A stretch of 19,548 nt of DNA from an uncultured Selenomonadaceae bacterium (GTDB lineage: Bacteria; Bacillota; Negativicutes; Selenomonadales; Selenomonadaceae). Made by a program: the position numbers and the translations under genes. Positions 1 through 8,456 of this stretch are shown here, in pieces. Positions within the stretch are counted from its first letter, which is position 1. Each line of letters begins with the position of its first letter. A model generated the notes under the pieces. That model was given only the letters and a program-made list of their open reading frames with translations, was not told where the DNA came from and did not search any database. The stretch is from contig CAJOKY010000015.1 in assembly GCA_905235425.1 (NCBI GenBank), positions 1-19,548 of the forward strand, read 5' to 3'.

Positions 1-138
1 GTCCTGAATGGCGCAATCCCCTCGAAAGTTCTTGCAAAACTCTTGAGGGGATTTTCTTTTACGCCTGTGACAATCATGGATATGATATCTTTTTTATATG
101 CCGCAATGATAACATAAACAAAACAATTTGGCAAGGAA
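1..138. repeat. Direct repeat unit, copy 1 (period 214 bp)
   Basis: Positions 1-138 are repeated almost identically at 215-350; the copies differ by a 2-bp indel and a few substitutions near the right end. The 76-bp spacer (139-214) is seen once, and the window starts exactly at the repeat start, so more copies may lie to the left. Each copy contains a GC-rich hairpin followed by a T-rich tract. I see no convincing gene in 1-371. A minus-strand open frame crosses the region, but the 214-bp period is not a multiple of three, so the repeat cannot encode a protein repeat in one frame. Confidence 0.9.
18..60 (+). terminator. Intrinsic terminator-like hairpin in repeat copy 1
   Basis: CCCCTC (18-23) pairs with GAGGGG (45-50), extended outwards by AAT/ATT and inwards by AAG/CTT across a 2-nt bulge. 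The tract ATTTTCTTTT follows on the plus strand. The stem is strong and the U-tract is interrupted once. It would end transcription of a plus-strand gene entering from left of the window, or shield the minus-strand diguanylate cyclase gene from read-through. Confidence 0.6.
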
Positions 139-214
139 TATCGTTGAAAATTCGTGTACAAGCTCATTGACCACTTCTTCGGAAAGAAAAACAAGCGGTA
201 ACGCATAACTACGC

Positions 215-350
215 GTCCTGAATGGCGCAATCCCCTCGAAAGTTCTTGCAAAACTCTTGAGGGGATTTTCTTTTACGCCTGTGACAATCATGGATATGAT
301 ATCTTTTTTATATCGCAATGATAGCATAAATAAAACAATTTGGCAAGGAA
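215..350. repeat. Direct repeat unit, copy 2
   Basis: Second copy of the 1-138 element, offset by 214 bp. It ends about 20 bp from the stop codon of the diguanylate cyclase gene. Conservation is continuous from the GTCCTGAATG start to GGCAAGGAA, then drops sharply, which gives a clear right border. Confidence 0.9.
232..274 (+). terminator. Intrinsic terminator-like hairpin in repeat copy 2
   Basis: Identical to the hairpin at 18-60: CCCCTC/GAGGGG core stem with AAG/CTT extension, then ATTTTCTTTT on the plus strand. Two identical plus-strand terminators in tandem would form a double barrier opposing the minus-strand genes. Confidence 0.55.
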
Positions 351-371
351 CTTTTTCACTGCCGTTACGTT

Positions 372-2210
372 TCAGCATTTAAAAAACGTCGCGCAGTTAC
401 CCTGAACCTTTTTGCTCTCGTAAGTCACCGAATCTGCGCGTTTGTACAATTCGGCAAAAGACAATTTATCTTCCACTTTGAAAAACGCCGCACCTAAGCT
501 GATATTAATTTTCCTGTCGCCGAGTTCCGGAATTTCAATTTGGTCGATAAAGCCGAAAAGCCGGTTTGTGACAATTCGCCCATGCTCTTCATCGGTAATG
601 CCGATAGCGTACGCCGCAAATTCATCTCCGCCCAATCTCATAACGATATCACTGTTTCTAAAAGTTTTTTTCAGACAATCGGCAATGGCAATTATAACTT
701 TGTCGCCTACGTCATGCCCGTAGTTGTCATTAATCGATTTAAATTTATCGGCATCCATCATGCAGAACATACCTTGCTGACCGTTCGCGATTAAATCGGT
801 GATAGCCTTTTCGCCACTGCCTCTGTTACGCAATTTTGTCATGGCGTCCGTTTCGGAAAGATATTGTAAATGCTTTTCACGTTGCTTTTCTTCTTCAATC
901 AGCTCAATGGCAAATACCGTTTCATTAATCGTGTTGTCCTTGCCGCTTTCAGACGTCATAAAGTACGCCTTGCACCAACCGTATTGCTTGCTTAAAAATT
1001 CTCGGTAAATAGCATTATGATCTTTCATTCTTTTAGGCAAAGTCTTGAAGTCGACAAACTCAAGCATTATTTCTAAGTCACTGTCAACCGTCATTTCGTG
1101 AACCGCCTGCTTAAGTTTTTCCGCCGCATTTTCGCCTTCGTAGAGTAAAAATAGCTGAATATCGGGATTTTTACTTAGCTCGTAAATTAAATTATGTTCC
1201 AAGTCAATCAAGTGCATGGAAACATACAAGCCGGCGTGACTTGCCATGCCGAGCTTTTTAGCGGATTCTTCAAGTTCTTTTCTGCTTTTACTCAAGCGGT
1301 CATGTATAAATGTCAAAAGTATTGTCAACGCAATTAAAAAGCCGATTGTCATGTAAAGTATCACGTTAGAAAAAGCGCTTTTCATATCTTCGCCTTCACG
1401 CTGAATTACAAGATACCATTCAAAAACAGGTATATATCGCGTGATAAGGTAGCCGTCTTTAATTTTTTTTATTATGAAGGGATTGTTCGTTTGATAGGAC
1501 AAAATTCTTTCAAAATTTACATGATCAATTTTTGAAGTGTCCGTGTCAACTTGTACGACGCCGTTTTTGTCGACGAGATCTATTTTAATTTTGTATTTCT
1601 GTTCATCCCTTGCAATTATTTTTTGTAAATTTTCCATATCTATACTGACGCCGCAAACGCCTAACAGATTTCCATCTGTGTCTTTAATTTTGGCATTTAC
1701 GAAAATTTCCAAATTTAAACCATTCGCCTCATTCGTGTCGACATTCAACGTATAATCGGCATTTTTATTTACAATATATTTGTACCAATCATCGTGAGGA
1801 TCATTATCTAAATCAAGCCGCTTTATAAAACCTGTTGCATGCCAATAATTTTTCGACATATCGGATACCAAAAATACCGACGTGCAATTCAATCTGTCCC
1901 GTATCATACCCAAATAATTTGTCATGATAAATGTTTCTTCTTCTTGAGAGCGGCTAAATTCCGTCTGTAAATTTTGCTGAAGAAAAATATCATTTGACAT
2001 TGTACGCGAAAGCATAACCGGCTGTATAAGTTCTTGCTTTATGTCGTCATAAACATCCGACGCTATAACTCGTACCATTTCTTCGTCGTGTTGCGTTATT
2101 ACTTCGCGCAGTATGAAATAAGTTATTGTAATTGACAGCACAGCTGCTACAGCAACTATTACTATTATCATTTTTGAAATGCTTTTTGTTTCGATTACAT
2201 ACCGTTTCAC
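372..2210 (-). CDS. Membrane-bound diguanylate cyclase (Cache + GGDEF)
   Basis: The 612-residue product should synthesise cyclic di-GMP from two GTP at the inner membrane in response to an extracytoplasmic signal. A hydrophobic segment at about 13-34 and a second at about 282-302 enclose a Cache-type sensor with a DDWYKYIV motif near 140. Residues about 325-435 look like a degenerate PAS-like linker, then LSETDAMTKLRNR leads into the GGDEF domain. The active-site GGDEF is at 527-531, and RNSD at 518-521 sits five residues upstream, the position of the product-inhibition I-site (RxxD). Both are intact, so activity with feedback inhibition is expected. No EAL or HD-GYP domain is present. The start is GTG with a GGGTGG-type SD about 8 nt upstream. 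It is separated from its neighbours by repeats and a terminator, so it is probably monocistronic. The ligand cannot be read from the sequence. Confidence 0.9.
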   Translation of the reverse strand: MKRYVIETKSISKMIIVIVAVAAVLSITITYFILREVITQHDEEMVRVIASDVYDDIKQELIQPVMLSRTMSNDIFLQQNLQTEFSRSQEEETFIMTNYLGMIRDRLNCTSVFLVSDMSKNYWHATGFIKRLDLDNDPHDDWYKYIVNKNADYTLNVDTNEANGLNLEIFVNAKIKDTDGNLLGVCGVSIDMENLQKIIARDEQKYKIKIDLVDKNGVVQVDTDTSKIDHVNFERILSYQTNNPFIIKKIKDGYLITRYIPVFEWYLVIQREGEDMKSAFSNVILYMTIGFLIALTILLTFIHDRLSKSRKELEESAKKLGMASHAGLYVSMHLIDLEHNLIYELSKNPDIQLFLLYEGENAAEKLKQAVHEMTVDSDLEIMLEFVDFKTLPKRMKDHNAIYREFLSKQYGWCKAYFMTSESGKDNTINETVFAIELIEEEKQREKHLQYLSETDAMTKLRNRGSGEKAITDLIANGQQGMFCMMDADKFKSINDNYGHDVGDKVIIAIADCLKKTFRNSDIVMRLGGDEFAAYAIGITDEEHGRIVTNRLFGFIDQIEIPELGDRKINISLGAAFFKVEDKLSFAELYKRADSVTYESKKVQGNCATFFKC

Positions 2211-2283
2211 TTGTCAGCCACCCGTTTTAATTAAAAAAGCCAATTAAATATTCAACTTCATCATTCGCATTAAATTTTATGAC

Positions 2284-2321
2284 AAAACTAAAAAGGATAC
2301 AAGAGTTTTTCCTGTATCCTT
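2284..2321 (-). terminator. Intrinsic terminator on the minus strand
   Basis: Read on the minus strand, a perfect 9-bp stem AAGGATACA (2321-2313) / TGTATCCTT (2301-2293) is followed by TTTAGTTTT. It is the only clear terminator between the first RTX gene (stop at 2534) and the diguanylate cyclase gene (start 2210), so it most likely ends the RTX transcript after it crosses the repeat at 2368-2496. Confidence 0.75.
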
Positions 2322-2367
2322 AAAAGTTCGGTTTAATTAGGCGTTGAATAAATCCAATTAAATCAAG

Positions 2368-2496
2368 TTGCAAATTTTGACAACGCCGCAGTAGGAGAGG
2401 CGCACAAGGACGTGCGCCGTTGCGCGGGCTCGCAGGACGCGAGTGAGCGCAACTGTTTCTTTTTGCTTACTTTTTCTTTGCGTCAAAAAGTATGAT
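2368..2496 (-). repeat. Structured intergenic repeat, copy R1 (inverted relative to R2)
   Basis: On the minus strand this reads ATCATACTTTTTGACGC, then AAGTAAGCAAAAAGAAAC, a GC-rich hairpin region, GCGCACGTCCTTGTGCGC and finally AAAATTTGCAA. The same order occurs on the plus strand at 8655-8786 (R2). A 7-bp hairpin GGCGCAC-AAGGAC-GTGCGCC sits at 2399-2418. The AT-rich hairpin at its other end is damaged (TACTTTTT/AAAAAGTA remains). The gene-free stretch 2211-2533 consists of this repeat, the terminator at 2284-2321 and about 70 bp of AT-rich leader for the diguanylate cyclase gene, in which I see no convincing promoter. Confidence 0.8.
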
Positions 2497-2533
2497 CTAT
2501 TTTCAACACGCTCCAGTTTAGCACGAAAAAATA

Positions 2534-4429
2534 TTATTCTTGCGTCCACTGTTTATTTTGATAATCTGCGCGGTATGTAGTAATTTGGGATTTTTCATCT
2601 TCGACAAGGAAGGTAGAAGGTTGACCGTTAATTACAAGTGAACCTCCGTCCGTAAATCTGAAGTACGAACCGTAATCAGTGAACATAGCGCCGGAAATAT
2701 TGTCAAGCGTCATATTTCTTAAGAAAATAATATCTTGACTTTCGGCATTTTGAAAACTGTCATGTCCGTCGTCAGTGTAGTAATTAAAAGTGTCAATGCC
2801 GCTACCGCCGAAGAGGTCATCATTTCCTTGCAAACCGCCCCAAAGTTGCGAGCCGCCGTTACCTGCGCGAACGATATCATTTTGATAATTTGCGCCGTAC
2901 AGAATTTCAAAACGTTGACCGCCTTCAAAATTATTTCCATTAATTTCTTTAGAATTTGAAGTCAGGTAAGCGTAGGCATTTCCTGTAGGCGTATTTAAAG
3001 TGACAAGCTTATCTCTTACGTCGCGCAGTATCAAAAGGTTTTCGTCGGCATTATCGACCTTTTCCTTTATAACCAAGTCATTCAGCGTGTTGCCGGTAGT
3101 CCATGCGTCGGCAATATAATGAGGATAATTAACCGTCTCACTGGGTTTATAGTTGGTTATAACCGCGTTTGGTGTGTTGTAGCTGTAAGTTTGCGCTTGC
3201 GACGCATCGCCTACAATAGACGTAACATCTAAACTTTGTTGAGCGATAAATCTCATAAGCATATCACCGGCAGGATAGGCGTAGCTGTCGCCCGTGCCCT
3301 CAAGTAATACTAAACCTTTCTTCAAAGTATCGGGATCGTTTACAAGCTCAATCATAAGATTACGCTGCTCAGAGTTATAATCGTCGTCACCTTGAACCAA
3401 ATCTGCAATGCCTTCGGTAAAAAATTGCGGCATATTACTTTTAAATGTTCCCGTTGCAAACATTACGGCGTGAACCATTTCATGCGCAATGACGCGATCC
3501 AAATAAGTACGTGCTTCGTGACCGTTATAACTAGTATTTCCGTTTGGATCTGTGGGATCAAGTACTCCGTATCTGCAAAGGGCAACGGCTATGTAAATAT
3601 GGTTGGTAGGTAGATCATCATTTCTGTTATTGAACGTTATAGCGGCCATCTTATCATATTCGCCGCCCGCAACAAAGGCAATTTCAATAGTCTGCCCGTT
3701 AAGCGCCAATCCAAGAGAATCATAATTAAGCTTTGCGCCTTCACGTAGCCAATAATTATAAAGACCTTTAACCGCAGTGGTAATGGCATTTTTCATCTGC
3801 CCGTAAGTGGGAGATTTTTGCGTGGACGTTGTATTGTCGTTTAAGGCAGGGAGATTGGTATCAGATGAAGGCGGAAGTTCGTAGTAGCCGTTTTCGTCAA
3901 GCGTGTTAAGGTCGACGTGATATCTTGAATCTTTAATGCGTATCAACTGATCATCGGTGCCTTCTCTACTTCCGTCAACAACGGTTGTAAAGCTGTCAGG
4001 CCACTTCACATAGAATGTAAAAGTGTTGCCGTCATTGCCGGTGTAGGTAATCGGCGTCGTTGAACCCGCCTCCGGCATCGGCAACGTTGACAAATCGACG
4101 TTATCTTCCGGAACAATATCCTGCGCATTTTTAACGGTTGAACCGCCTGCATTTGAACCGGTTATAGCGCCCGTGTCAACGCTGTAATCGTCTTCTGCGC
4201 CAATAACCATACCCGTTGCCTTTTGCAAGCGCGTATCCGTATCGGGATAAGTCTCGGTATCCTTCAAAGTAGTTTGCAATTTATCGATAACGTCTTCAAG
4301 CGAGTTGTACAGCGTCACTTGCCTTACAGCTTGATCAAGTGCAATGCGTCCAATCGGCGTTGACGCGTCTTGCGAGTAATTTCTCAAGACATTCATAAAA
4401 TTTTTAGTGGTTTCAACTGCCGTTGCCAT
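2534..4429 (-). CDS. RTX-type secreted metalloprotease-like protein, paralogue 1
   Basis: A 631-residue protein. HEMVH at 316-320 followed by E339 in FFTEGIAD (18 residues after the last His) matches the gluzincin HExxH...E zinc site; the MPQFFTEGIA context resembles peptidase-MA-like families. Residues about 509-550 form degenerate RTX nonapeptides (GGLQGNDDLF, GGSGIDTFN), which in known families bind calcium outside the cell. There is no N-terminal signal peptide; the C-terminal tail YRADYQNKQWTQ is shared with both paralogues, fitting a C-terminal type I secretion signal (inference; no transporter genes are present here). I chose the ATG at 4429 because GGAGGTG lies 9 nt upstream; upstream codons lack an SD and align with neither paralogue. 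It has its own promoter and sits behind a terminator. The substrate is unknown. Confidence 0.85.
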   Translation of the reverse strand: MATAVETTKNFMNVLRNYSQDASTPIGRIALDQAVRQVTLYNSLEDVIDKLQTTLKDTETYPDTDTRLQKATGMVIGAEDDYSVDTGAITGSNAGGSTVKNAQDIVPEDNVDLSTLPMPEAGSTTPITYTGNDGNTFTFYVKWPDSFTTVVDGSREGTDDQLIRIKDSRYHVDLNTLDENGYYELPPSSDTNLPALNDNTTSTQKSPTYGQMKNAITTAVKGLYNYWLREGAKLNYDSLGLALNGQTIEIAFVAGGEYDKMAAITFNNRNDDLPTNHIYIAVALCRYGVLDPTDPNGNTSYNGHEARTYLDRVIAHEMVHAVMFATGTFKSNMPQFFTEGIADLVQGDDDYNSEQRNLMIELVNDPDTLKKGLVLLEGTGDSYAYPAGDMLMRFIAQQSLDVTSIVGDASQAQTYSYNTPNAVITNYKPSETVNYPHYIADAWTTGNTLNDLVIKEKVDNADENLLILRDVRDKLVTLNTPTGNAYAYLTSNSKEINGNNFEGGQRFEILYGANYQNDIVRAGNGGSQLWGGLQGNDDLFGGSGIDTFNYYTDDGHDSFQNAESQDIIFLRNMTLDNISGAMFTDYGSYFRFTDGGSLVINGQPSTFLVEDEKSQITTYRADYQNKQWTQE

Positions 4430-4460
4430 AAAATCCACACCTCCATTAGATATCACATTT

Positions 4461-4489
4461 ATTATATGCTTTGAAATTAATTTTTGCAA
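4461..4489 (-). promoter_or_regulatory. Promoter of RTX paralogue 1
   Basis: Minus strand TTGCAA (4489-4484), 17-bp spacer, TATAAT (4466-4461), with the start codon about 30 nt further on. The -10 is a perfect consensus hexamer. The -35 lies at the edge of the preceding terminator's T-tract, so paralogue 1 can be expressed independently of paralogues 2 and 3. Confidence 0.8.
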
Positions 4490-4520
4490 TAAAAAAGCGC
4501 CGTGCTAAATGTACGACGCT
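4489..4520 (-). terminator. Intrinsic terminator after RTX paralogue 2
   Basis: On the minus strand AGCGTCGT (4520-4513) pairs with ACGGCGCT (4503-4496), 8 bp with one U-G pair, followed by TTTTT from 4495. Its sequence closely resembles the terminator behind enolase (8786-8818), although the genes are unrelated. Confidence 0.8.
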
Positions 4521-4562
4521 GAAAATTTTATCATATCGCGTTATTAACTATCGAATATCGCC

Positions 4563-6434
4563 TTAAACTTGAGTCCACGTTTTATTTTGATAATCTGCGC
4601 GGTAAGTTTCGCTACTGTCATAATTACGAACGGTGAAATTGGTAGGAGTGCCGTCAATGTCTAAACTGCCGCCGTCTCTGAATTGCAAATTTACGCCGTT
4701 ATCTAAAATCTGTGCGACGGTAATTTTATCAAGATTAAATTCATCAAGTATCACGCTGTCTTGACTATCTGCATTTTGAACAGTGTCGTTTTCGTCACCA
4801 TATTTATAAACGAAAGTATCAGCACCGTTGCCGCCAAACATCGCATCTTTGCCTTGATGACCGCCCCAAAGATAACTGCCGCCGTTTCCTGCACGAATGG
4901 TATCATTTCCATATTCTGAGCCGAAAATTACTTCAAATTTATTCCCGTCGCCAAAATTATTTCCGTTAATTTCCATAGCATCAGGCGCCATGTAAACGTA
5001 AGCATCGCCGTTTGGCGTGTTGAAAGTTATCTGCTTGCCGCGAGCGTCGCGCACTATCAATCTTGGTATATCGTACATGTCGTTTTCTGCCGGTGAAGTA
5101 ATTTGAAAATCGTTGTATGTGGCGGATATCTCGTACTTATCAACAGTCTTTTCAAAATAAATCGTGTCGTTTTCGTCGTAGTTGGTGATAACCGCGCTTT
5201 TCGTGTTGTAGCGGAAATTTTCTGCCTGCGAAGAATTACCGACAAATTGAGACATGCCTAAACTCTGCTTTGCAATAAAACGCATTAACATATTACCTGC
5301 CGCATAAGCGGAGTTAGTACCGGTGCCTTCTACAAATGCCAATGCCTCATTTAATGTTGACGGATTCTCAACAAAACTTTTCATATCTTCTAGATGTTGG
5401 GAGTTATAATCGTCGCCGCCGTTAGGTGAATCTGCAATGCCTTCTACAAAAAACTGCGGCATATTCTCTTTTATAGTTCCCGTTGCATACATTACGGCGT
5501 GAACCATTTCATGAGCTACTACGCGATCCAAGTAAAAATTATAAGGAGCTGAGCCGTCGCCTTCAAGATTTATACTGCCGTTGGGATTGGTAGGATTAAG
5601 TTTTCCGTAAGACAAAAGGCATATAGATAAAGAAATATGATCTGCCGGTAATTTGTCATATCGGAATGAACTTGTTACTGCCGATGCGAAGTCAAAATGC
5701 GGTCCCAAACCAAATGAAATATCAATCGTTTGACCGTCAAGAGCCAATCCCAATGAATCATAATTGAGTTTTGCACCTTCGCGCAACCAATAATTATAAA
5801 GACCTTTAATCGCAGTCGTTATCGCACTTTTCATTTGCCCGTAAGTAGGATTGACGTCACGGAGTATTATCATATCATTGCTGTACGTTTCATTGGGATC
5901 GAAAGTATCAAGGTCAACGAGATATTTTGAATCTGTAACAAAAGTCGGTGTGTCTCCGGAATCATCAGCCGACGGATAAACTATGCTTGTAAAGCTACTT
6001 GGCCATTTAACATAAAAAGTAAAAGTTTTACCGTCGTCGCCGGTGTAAGTTATCGGCGTAGTTGAACCGGGCTCAGGCATTGGTAAGGTTGATAAATCAA
6101 CAGTATTATCACCTTCCGGCACTATCCATTGAGCGTCTTTAACAGTTGAACCGCCCGCATTGTAGCCGGTAATTGCGCCGGTATCTACGGAAAAATCACC
6201 TTCAGCGCCAAGTACCATTCCCGTAACTTCTTTAAGGCGAGTGTCACTGTCGGGATAAGTTTCAGTGTCATTCATCATGTACGTAAGCGCATTTTTAGCC
6301 TCTTTAAGCGAAGAAAAATAAGATACACGCCTTACAGCGTCATCAAGCGCAACACGTCCTATTGACGAATCGTCCTGCGAATAATTTTTCAAGGCATCCA
6401 TAAAATTTTTAAAAGTTTCAACTGCAGTTGCCAT
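4563..6434 (-). CDS. RTX-type secreted metalloprotease-like protein, paralogue 2
   Basis: A 623-residue paralogue of the genes on both sides. The zinc site is HEMVH at 308-312 with E331 in FFVEGIAD. The N-terminus MATAVETFKNFMDALKNYSQ, the TYTGDDGKTFTFYVKW block near 130-144, the RTX block (GGHQGKDAMFGGNGADTF) and the tail YRADYQNKTWTQV align with the other two. The sequence between about 145 and 200 is unalignable. The region just before the RTX repeats resembles paralogue 3, while the post-RTX segment (VILDEFNLDKITVAQ) is the most divergent of the three. The SD AAGGAG is 8 nt before ATG. Only 54 bp separate it from paralogue 3, with no terminator seen, so the two are probably cotranscribed. 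Likely secreted and calcium-binding; protease activity is inferred only from the zinc motif. Confidence 0.85.
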   Translation of the reverse strand: MATAVETFKNFMDALKNYSQDDSSIGRVALDDAVRRVSYFSSLKEAKNALTYMMNDTETYPDSDTRLKEVTGMVLGAEGDFSVDTGAITGYNAGGSTVKDAQWIVPEGDNTVDLSTLPMPEPGSTTPITYTGDDGKTFTFYVKWPSSFTSIVYPSADDSGDTPTFVTDSKYLVDLDTFDPNETYSNDMIILRDVNPTYGQMKSAITTAIKGLYNYWLREGAKLNYDSLGLALDGQTIDISFGLGPHFDFASAVTSSFRYDKLPADHISLSICLLSYGKLNPTNPNGSINLEGDGSAPYNFYLDRVVAHEMVHAVMYATGTIKENMPQFFVEGIADSPNGGDDYNSQHLEDMKSFVENPSTLNEALAFVEGTGTNSAYAAGNMLMRFIAKQSLGMSQFVGNSSQAENFRYNTKSAVITNYDENDTIYFEKTVDKYEISATYNDFQITSPAENDMYDIPRLIVRDARGKQITFNTPNGDAYVYMAPDAMEINGNNFGDGNKFEVIFGSEYGNDTIRAGNGGSYLWGGHQGKDAMFGGNGADTFVYKYGDENDTVQNADSQDSVILDEFNLDKITVAQILDNGVNLQFRDGGSLDIDGTPTNFTVRNYDSSETYRADYQNKTWTQV

Positions 6435-6488
6435 AATTTTTTCTCCTTAGTTAAAAATTTTTTCACGCGGTTAATTATATTCGTAGTT

Positions 6489-8375
6489 TTAAACTTGAGT
6501 CCACGTTTTATTTTGATAATCTGCGCGGTAAGTCGTGGTATTATTATCATTGCTTACGACGAAAGTTGAAGGTTGACCGTTAATGATTAAACTGCCGCCG
6601 TCACTAAATTTGAAGTATGAACCGGAATCAGTGAATACAGCGCCGGAAATTTTATCAAGCGTCATATCGTCAAAATTTATGACGTCCTGACTTTCGACAT
6701 TTTGAAAGTTGTCGTGGTCGCCATTAAATTTATAAACAAAAGTATCTTGCCCTGAGCCGCCGAAAATTTCATCATTGCCGCTAATACCGCCCCAAAGTTG
6801 ACTACCGCCGTTACCTGCGCGAATAACGTCATTTTCGTGATTGGAGCCGAAGAGTATTTCAAAATTATTTCCGCCATTTATATTTCTGCCGTCAATTTCG
6901 TTAGAACCGGGTAACATATACGCATACTCTGTACCGCCGGAGGTGTTTAAAGTCATAAGCTTGCCGCGAGCGTCGCGAACTACAAAAATACCGTCATCTG
7001 CCGATTCAATTTGAAAATCATTAAAAGCGGCTGAAATAGAATAATCTTTAACGTCTTTGTTAAAATTAATTGAGTCGTTTTCGTCGTAGTTAGTGATAAC
7101 CGCGCTTTTTGTGTCGTAGTTGAAAGTTTCAGACTGCGAAGAATCGCCTATAATCGGCGTAACGTCAAGGCTTTGTTTCGCAATGAATCTCATGAACATA
7201 TTGCCGCCTGGATATGTGTAAGTACCTCCCGTACCTTCGCCCAGATTAAGTGCATCTTCCAAAAGTGACGGTGACTCAACAATCTGTTGAATTAAAGGTA
7301 TCCTATAGCCAAGAAAATCGTCGTTTCCCTGAACTACCTCTGCAATGCCTTCAGTGAAAAATTCCGGCATACCTTTTTTTATTGTACCGGTCGCATACAT
7401 AACGGCGTGAACCAGTTCATGCGCAATGACGCGATCCAAGTAATAGCCAGGCATTTTAATAGTTTTAATTTCACCGTTGTTTTCAAAACTATAATCCATC
7501 AAATATGCGCCGTTCGGATCAGAAGTAGACAAATCATAGTTAGATTTAACAACATTTATGCTGAGTCCAATTTGATTCGACGGCAAATAATCTTTTCTAA
7601 AAGCAAAAGTATTCATAGTAGGCAGATCATAAAAACTGCCGCCCATAAAAATTATTTCAATGGTCTGCCCGTCAAGCGTCAATCCGAGAGAATCATAATC
7701 GAGTTTTGCGCCTTCTTTGAGCCAATAATTATTCAACCCTTTTAAAATTGTGGACATTCTTTGAATTATCGTACCATATGAAGGATAGGTGGCGGTTTCA
7801 GTGGAGCCGTCATCATTCGTCGTTACGTAAGTGTAGCTGTCATCGGGATTAAATTGCGCAAGGTCTACATAATTTCTGCTGTCCAAAAGTCCCGGATCCA
7901 TTTCTTCAATGCTTGAAATGTTGTAACCGTGAACAATAGTTGTAAAACTATCGGGCCATTTTACGTAAAAAGTAAAAGTTTTGCCGTCGTCGCCGGTGTA
8001 AGTTATCGGCGTCGTTGAACCTGGTTCAGGCAACGGCAATGTCGATAAATCGACGTCATCTTCAGGAACGATTGACTTTGAGTCTTTAACCGTTGAACCG
8101 CCCGCGTTATGTCCTGTAATTGCGCCGGTATCGGATGTAAAATCCACACTAAGTACCATACCCGTAGCCTCTTTAAGCCGCGTATCGCTGTCGGGATAAG
8201 TTTCAGTGTCTTTCAATCTTGCAACAAGATCTTTTTTCGCCTCGTCAAGGCTTGAAAATGTCGTGGCAGTTCGTATTGCATCATTGAGTGCAATAACGCC
8301 AATTTCCGATTCGTCTTGCGAATATTTTTTCAAGACGTTCATAATATTTTTAGCAGTTTCAACTGCAGTTGCCAT
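6489..8375 (-). CDS. RTX-type secreted metalloprotease-like protein, paralogue 3
   Basis: A 628-residue protein and the first gene of the RTX cluster in transcription order. The zinc site is HELVH at 319-323 with E342 in FFTEGIAE. RTX-like repeats (GGISGNDEIFGGSGQDTF) lie at about 525-550, and the tail is YRADYQNKTWTQV. No signal peptide or membrane segment is visible, which fits type I secretion. Its post-RTX part (MTLDKISGAVFTDSGSYFKF) is nearly that of paralogue 1, whereas its pre-RTX part (KSAVITNYDENDSINF) matches paralogue 2, suggesting past recombination within the cluster. The SD AAGGAG is 8 nt before the ATG, and a promoter lies at 8419-8447. Adhesion or matrix roles are possible if the metal site is inactive. 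Confidence 0.85.
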   Translation of the reverse strand: MATAVETAKNIMNVLKKYSQDESEIGVIALNDAIRTATTFSSLDEAKKDLVARLKDTETYPDSDTRLKEATGMVLSVDFTSDTGAITGHNAGGSTVKDSKSIVPEDDVDLSTLPLPEPGSTTPITYTGDDGKTFTFYVKWPDSFTTIVHGYNISSIEEMDPGLLDSRNYVDLAQFNPDDSYTYVTTNDDGSTETATYPSYGTIIQRMSTILKGLNNYWLKEGAKLDYDSLGLTLDGQTIEIIFMGGSFYDLPTMNTFAFRKDYLPSNQIGLSINVVKSNYDLSTSDPNGAYLMDYSFENNGEIKTIKMPGYYLDRVIAHELVHAVMYATGTIKKGMPEFFTEGIAEVVQGNDDFLGYRIPLIQQIVESPSLLEDALNLGEGTGGTYTYPGGNMFMRFIAKQSLDVTPIIGDSSQSETFNYDTKSAVITNYDENDSINFNKDVKDYSISAAFNDFQIESADDGIFVVRDARGKLMTLNTSGGTEYAYMLPGSNEIDGRNINGGNNFEILFGSNHENDVIRAGNGGSQLWGGISGNDEIFGGSGQDTFVYKFNGDHDNFQNVESQDVINFDDMTLDKISGAVFTDSGSYFKFSDGGSLIINGQPSTFVVSNDNNTTTYRADYQNKTWTQV

Positions 8376-8418
8376 AAATTTTTCTCCTTACTTAAAAATT
8401 TTTTATAGATTGATTAAA

Positions 8419-8447
8419 AGTTTATCATAATGAGAAAAAAACTTCAA
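8419..8447 (-). promoter_or_regulatory. Promoter of RTX paralogues 3 and 2
   Basis: Minus strand TTGAAG (8447-8442), 17-bp spacer ending in TGA, then TAAACT (8424-8419). The -10 is imperfect, but the TG one base upstream makes it an extended -10. It lies about 45 bp before the ATG of paralogue 3. Confidence 0.6.
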
Positions 8448-8456
8448 TTAAAAAAA

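Noticed and set aside
94..378. Minus-strand open frame of 94 codons overlapping the stop of the diguanylate cyclase gene
   Set aside because: It has no SD, lies almost wholly in the 214-bp-period repeat (not a multiple of three), and shows no recognisable domain. Its ATG overlaps the upstream TGA, so coupling is possible, but I do not support it as a gene.
2211..2300. Promoter for the diguanylate cyclase gene
   Set aside because: TTGTAT-17-TAAAAT can be found near the terminator on the minus strand, but the -35 matches poorly and the boxes overlap the terminator hairpin; not reported as a feature.
6435..6488. Possible terminator or promoter between RTX paralogues 3 and 2
   Set aside because: Only an SD and AT-rich sequence are visible; no stem with T-tract and no credible -35/-10 pair.
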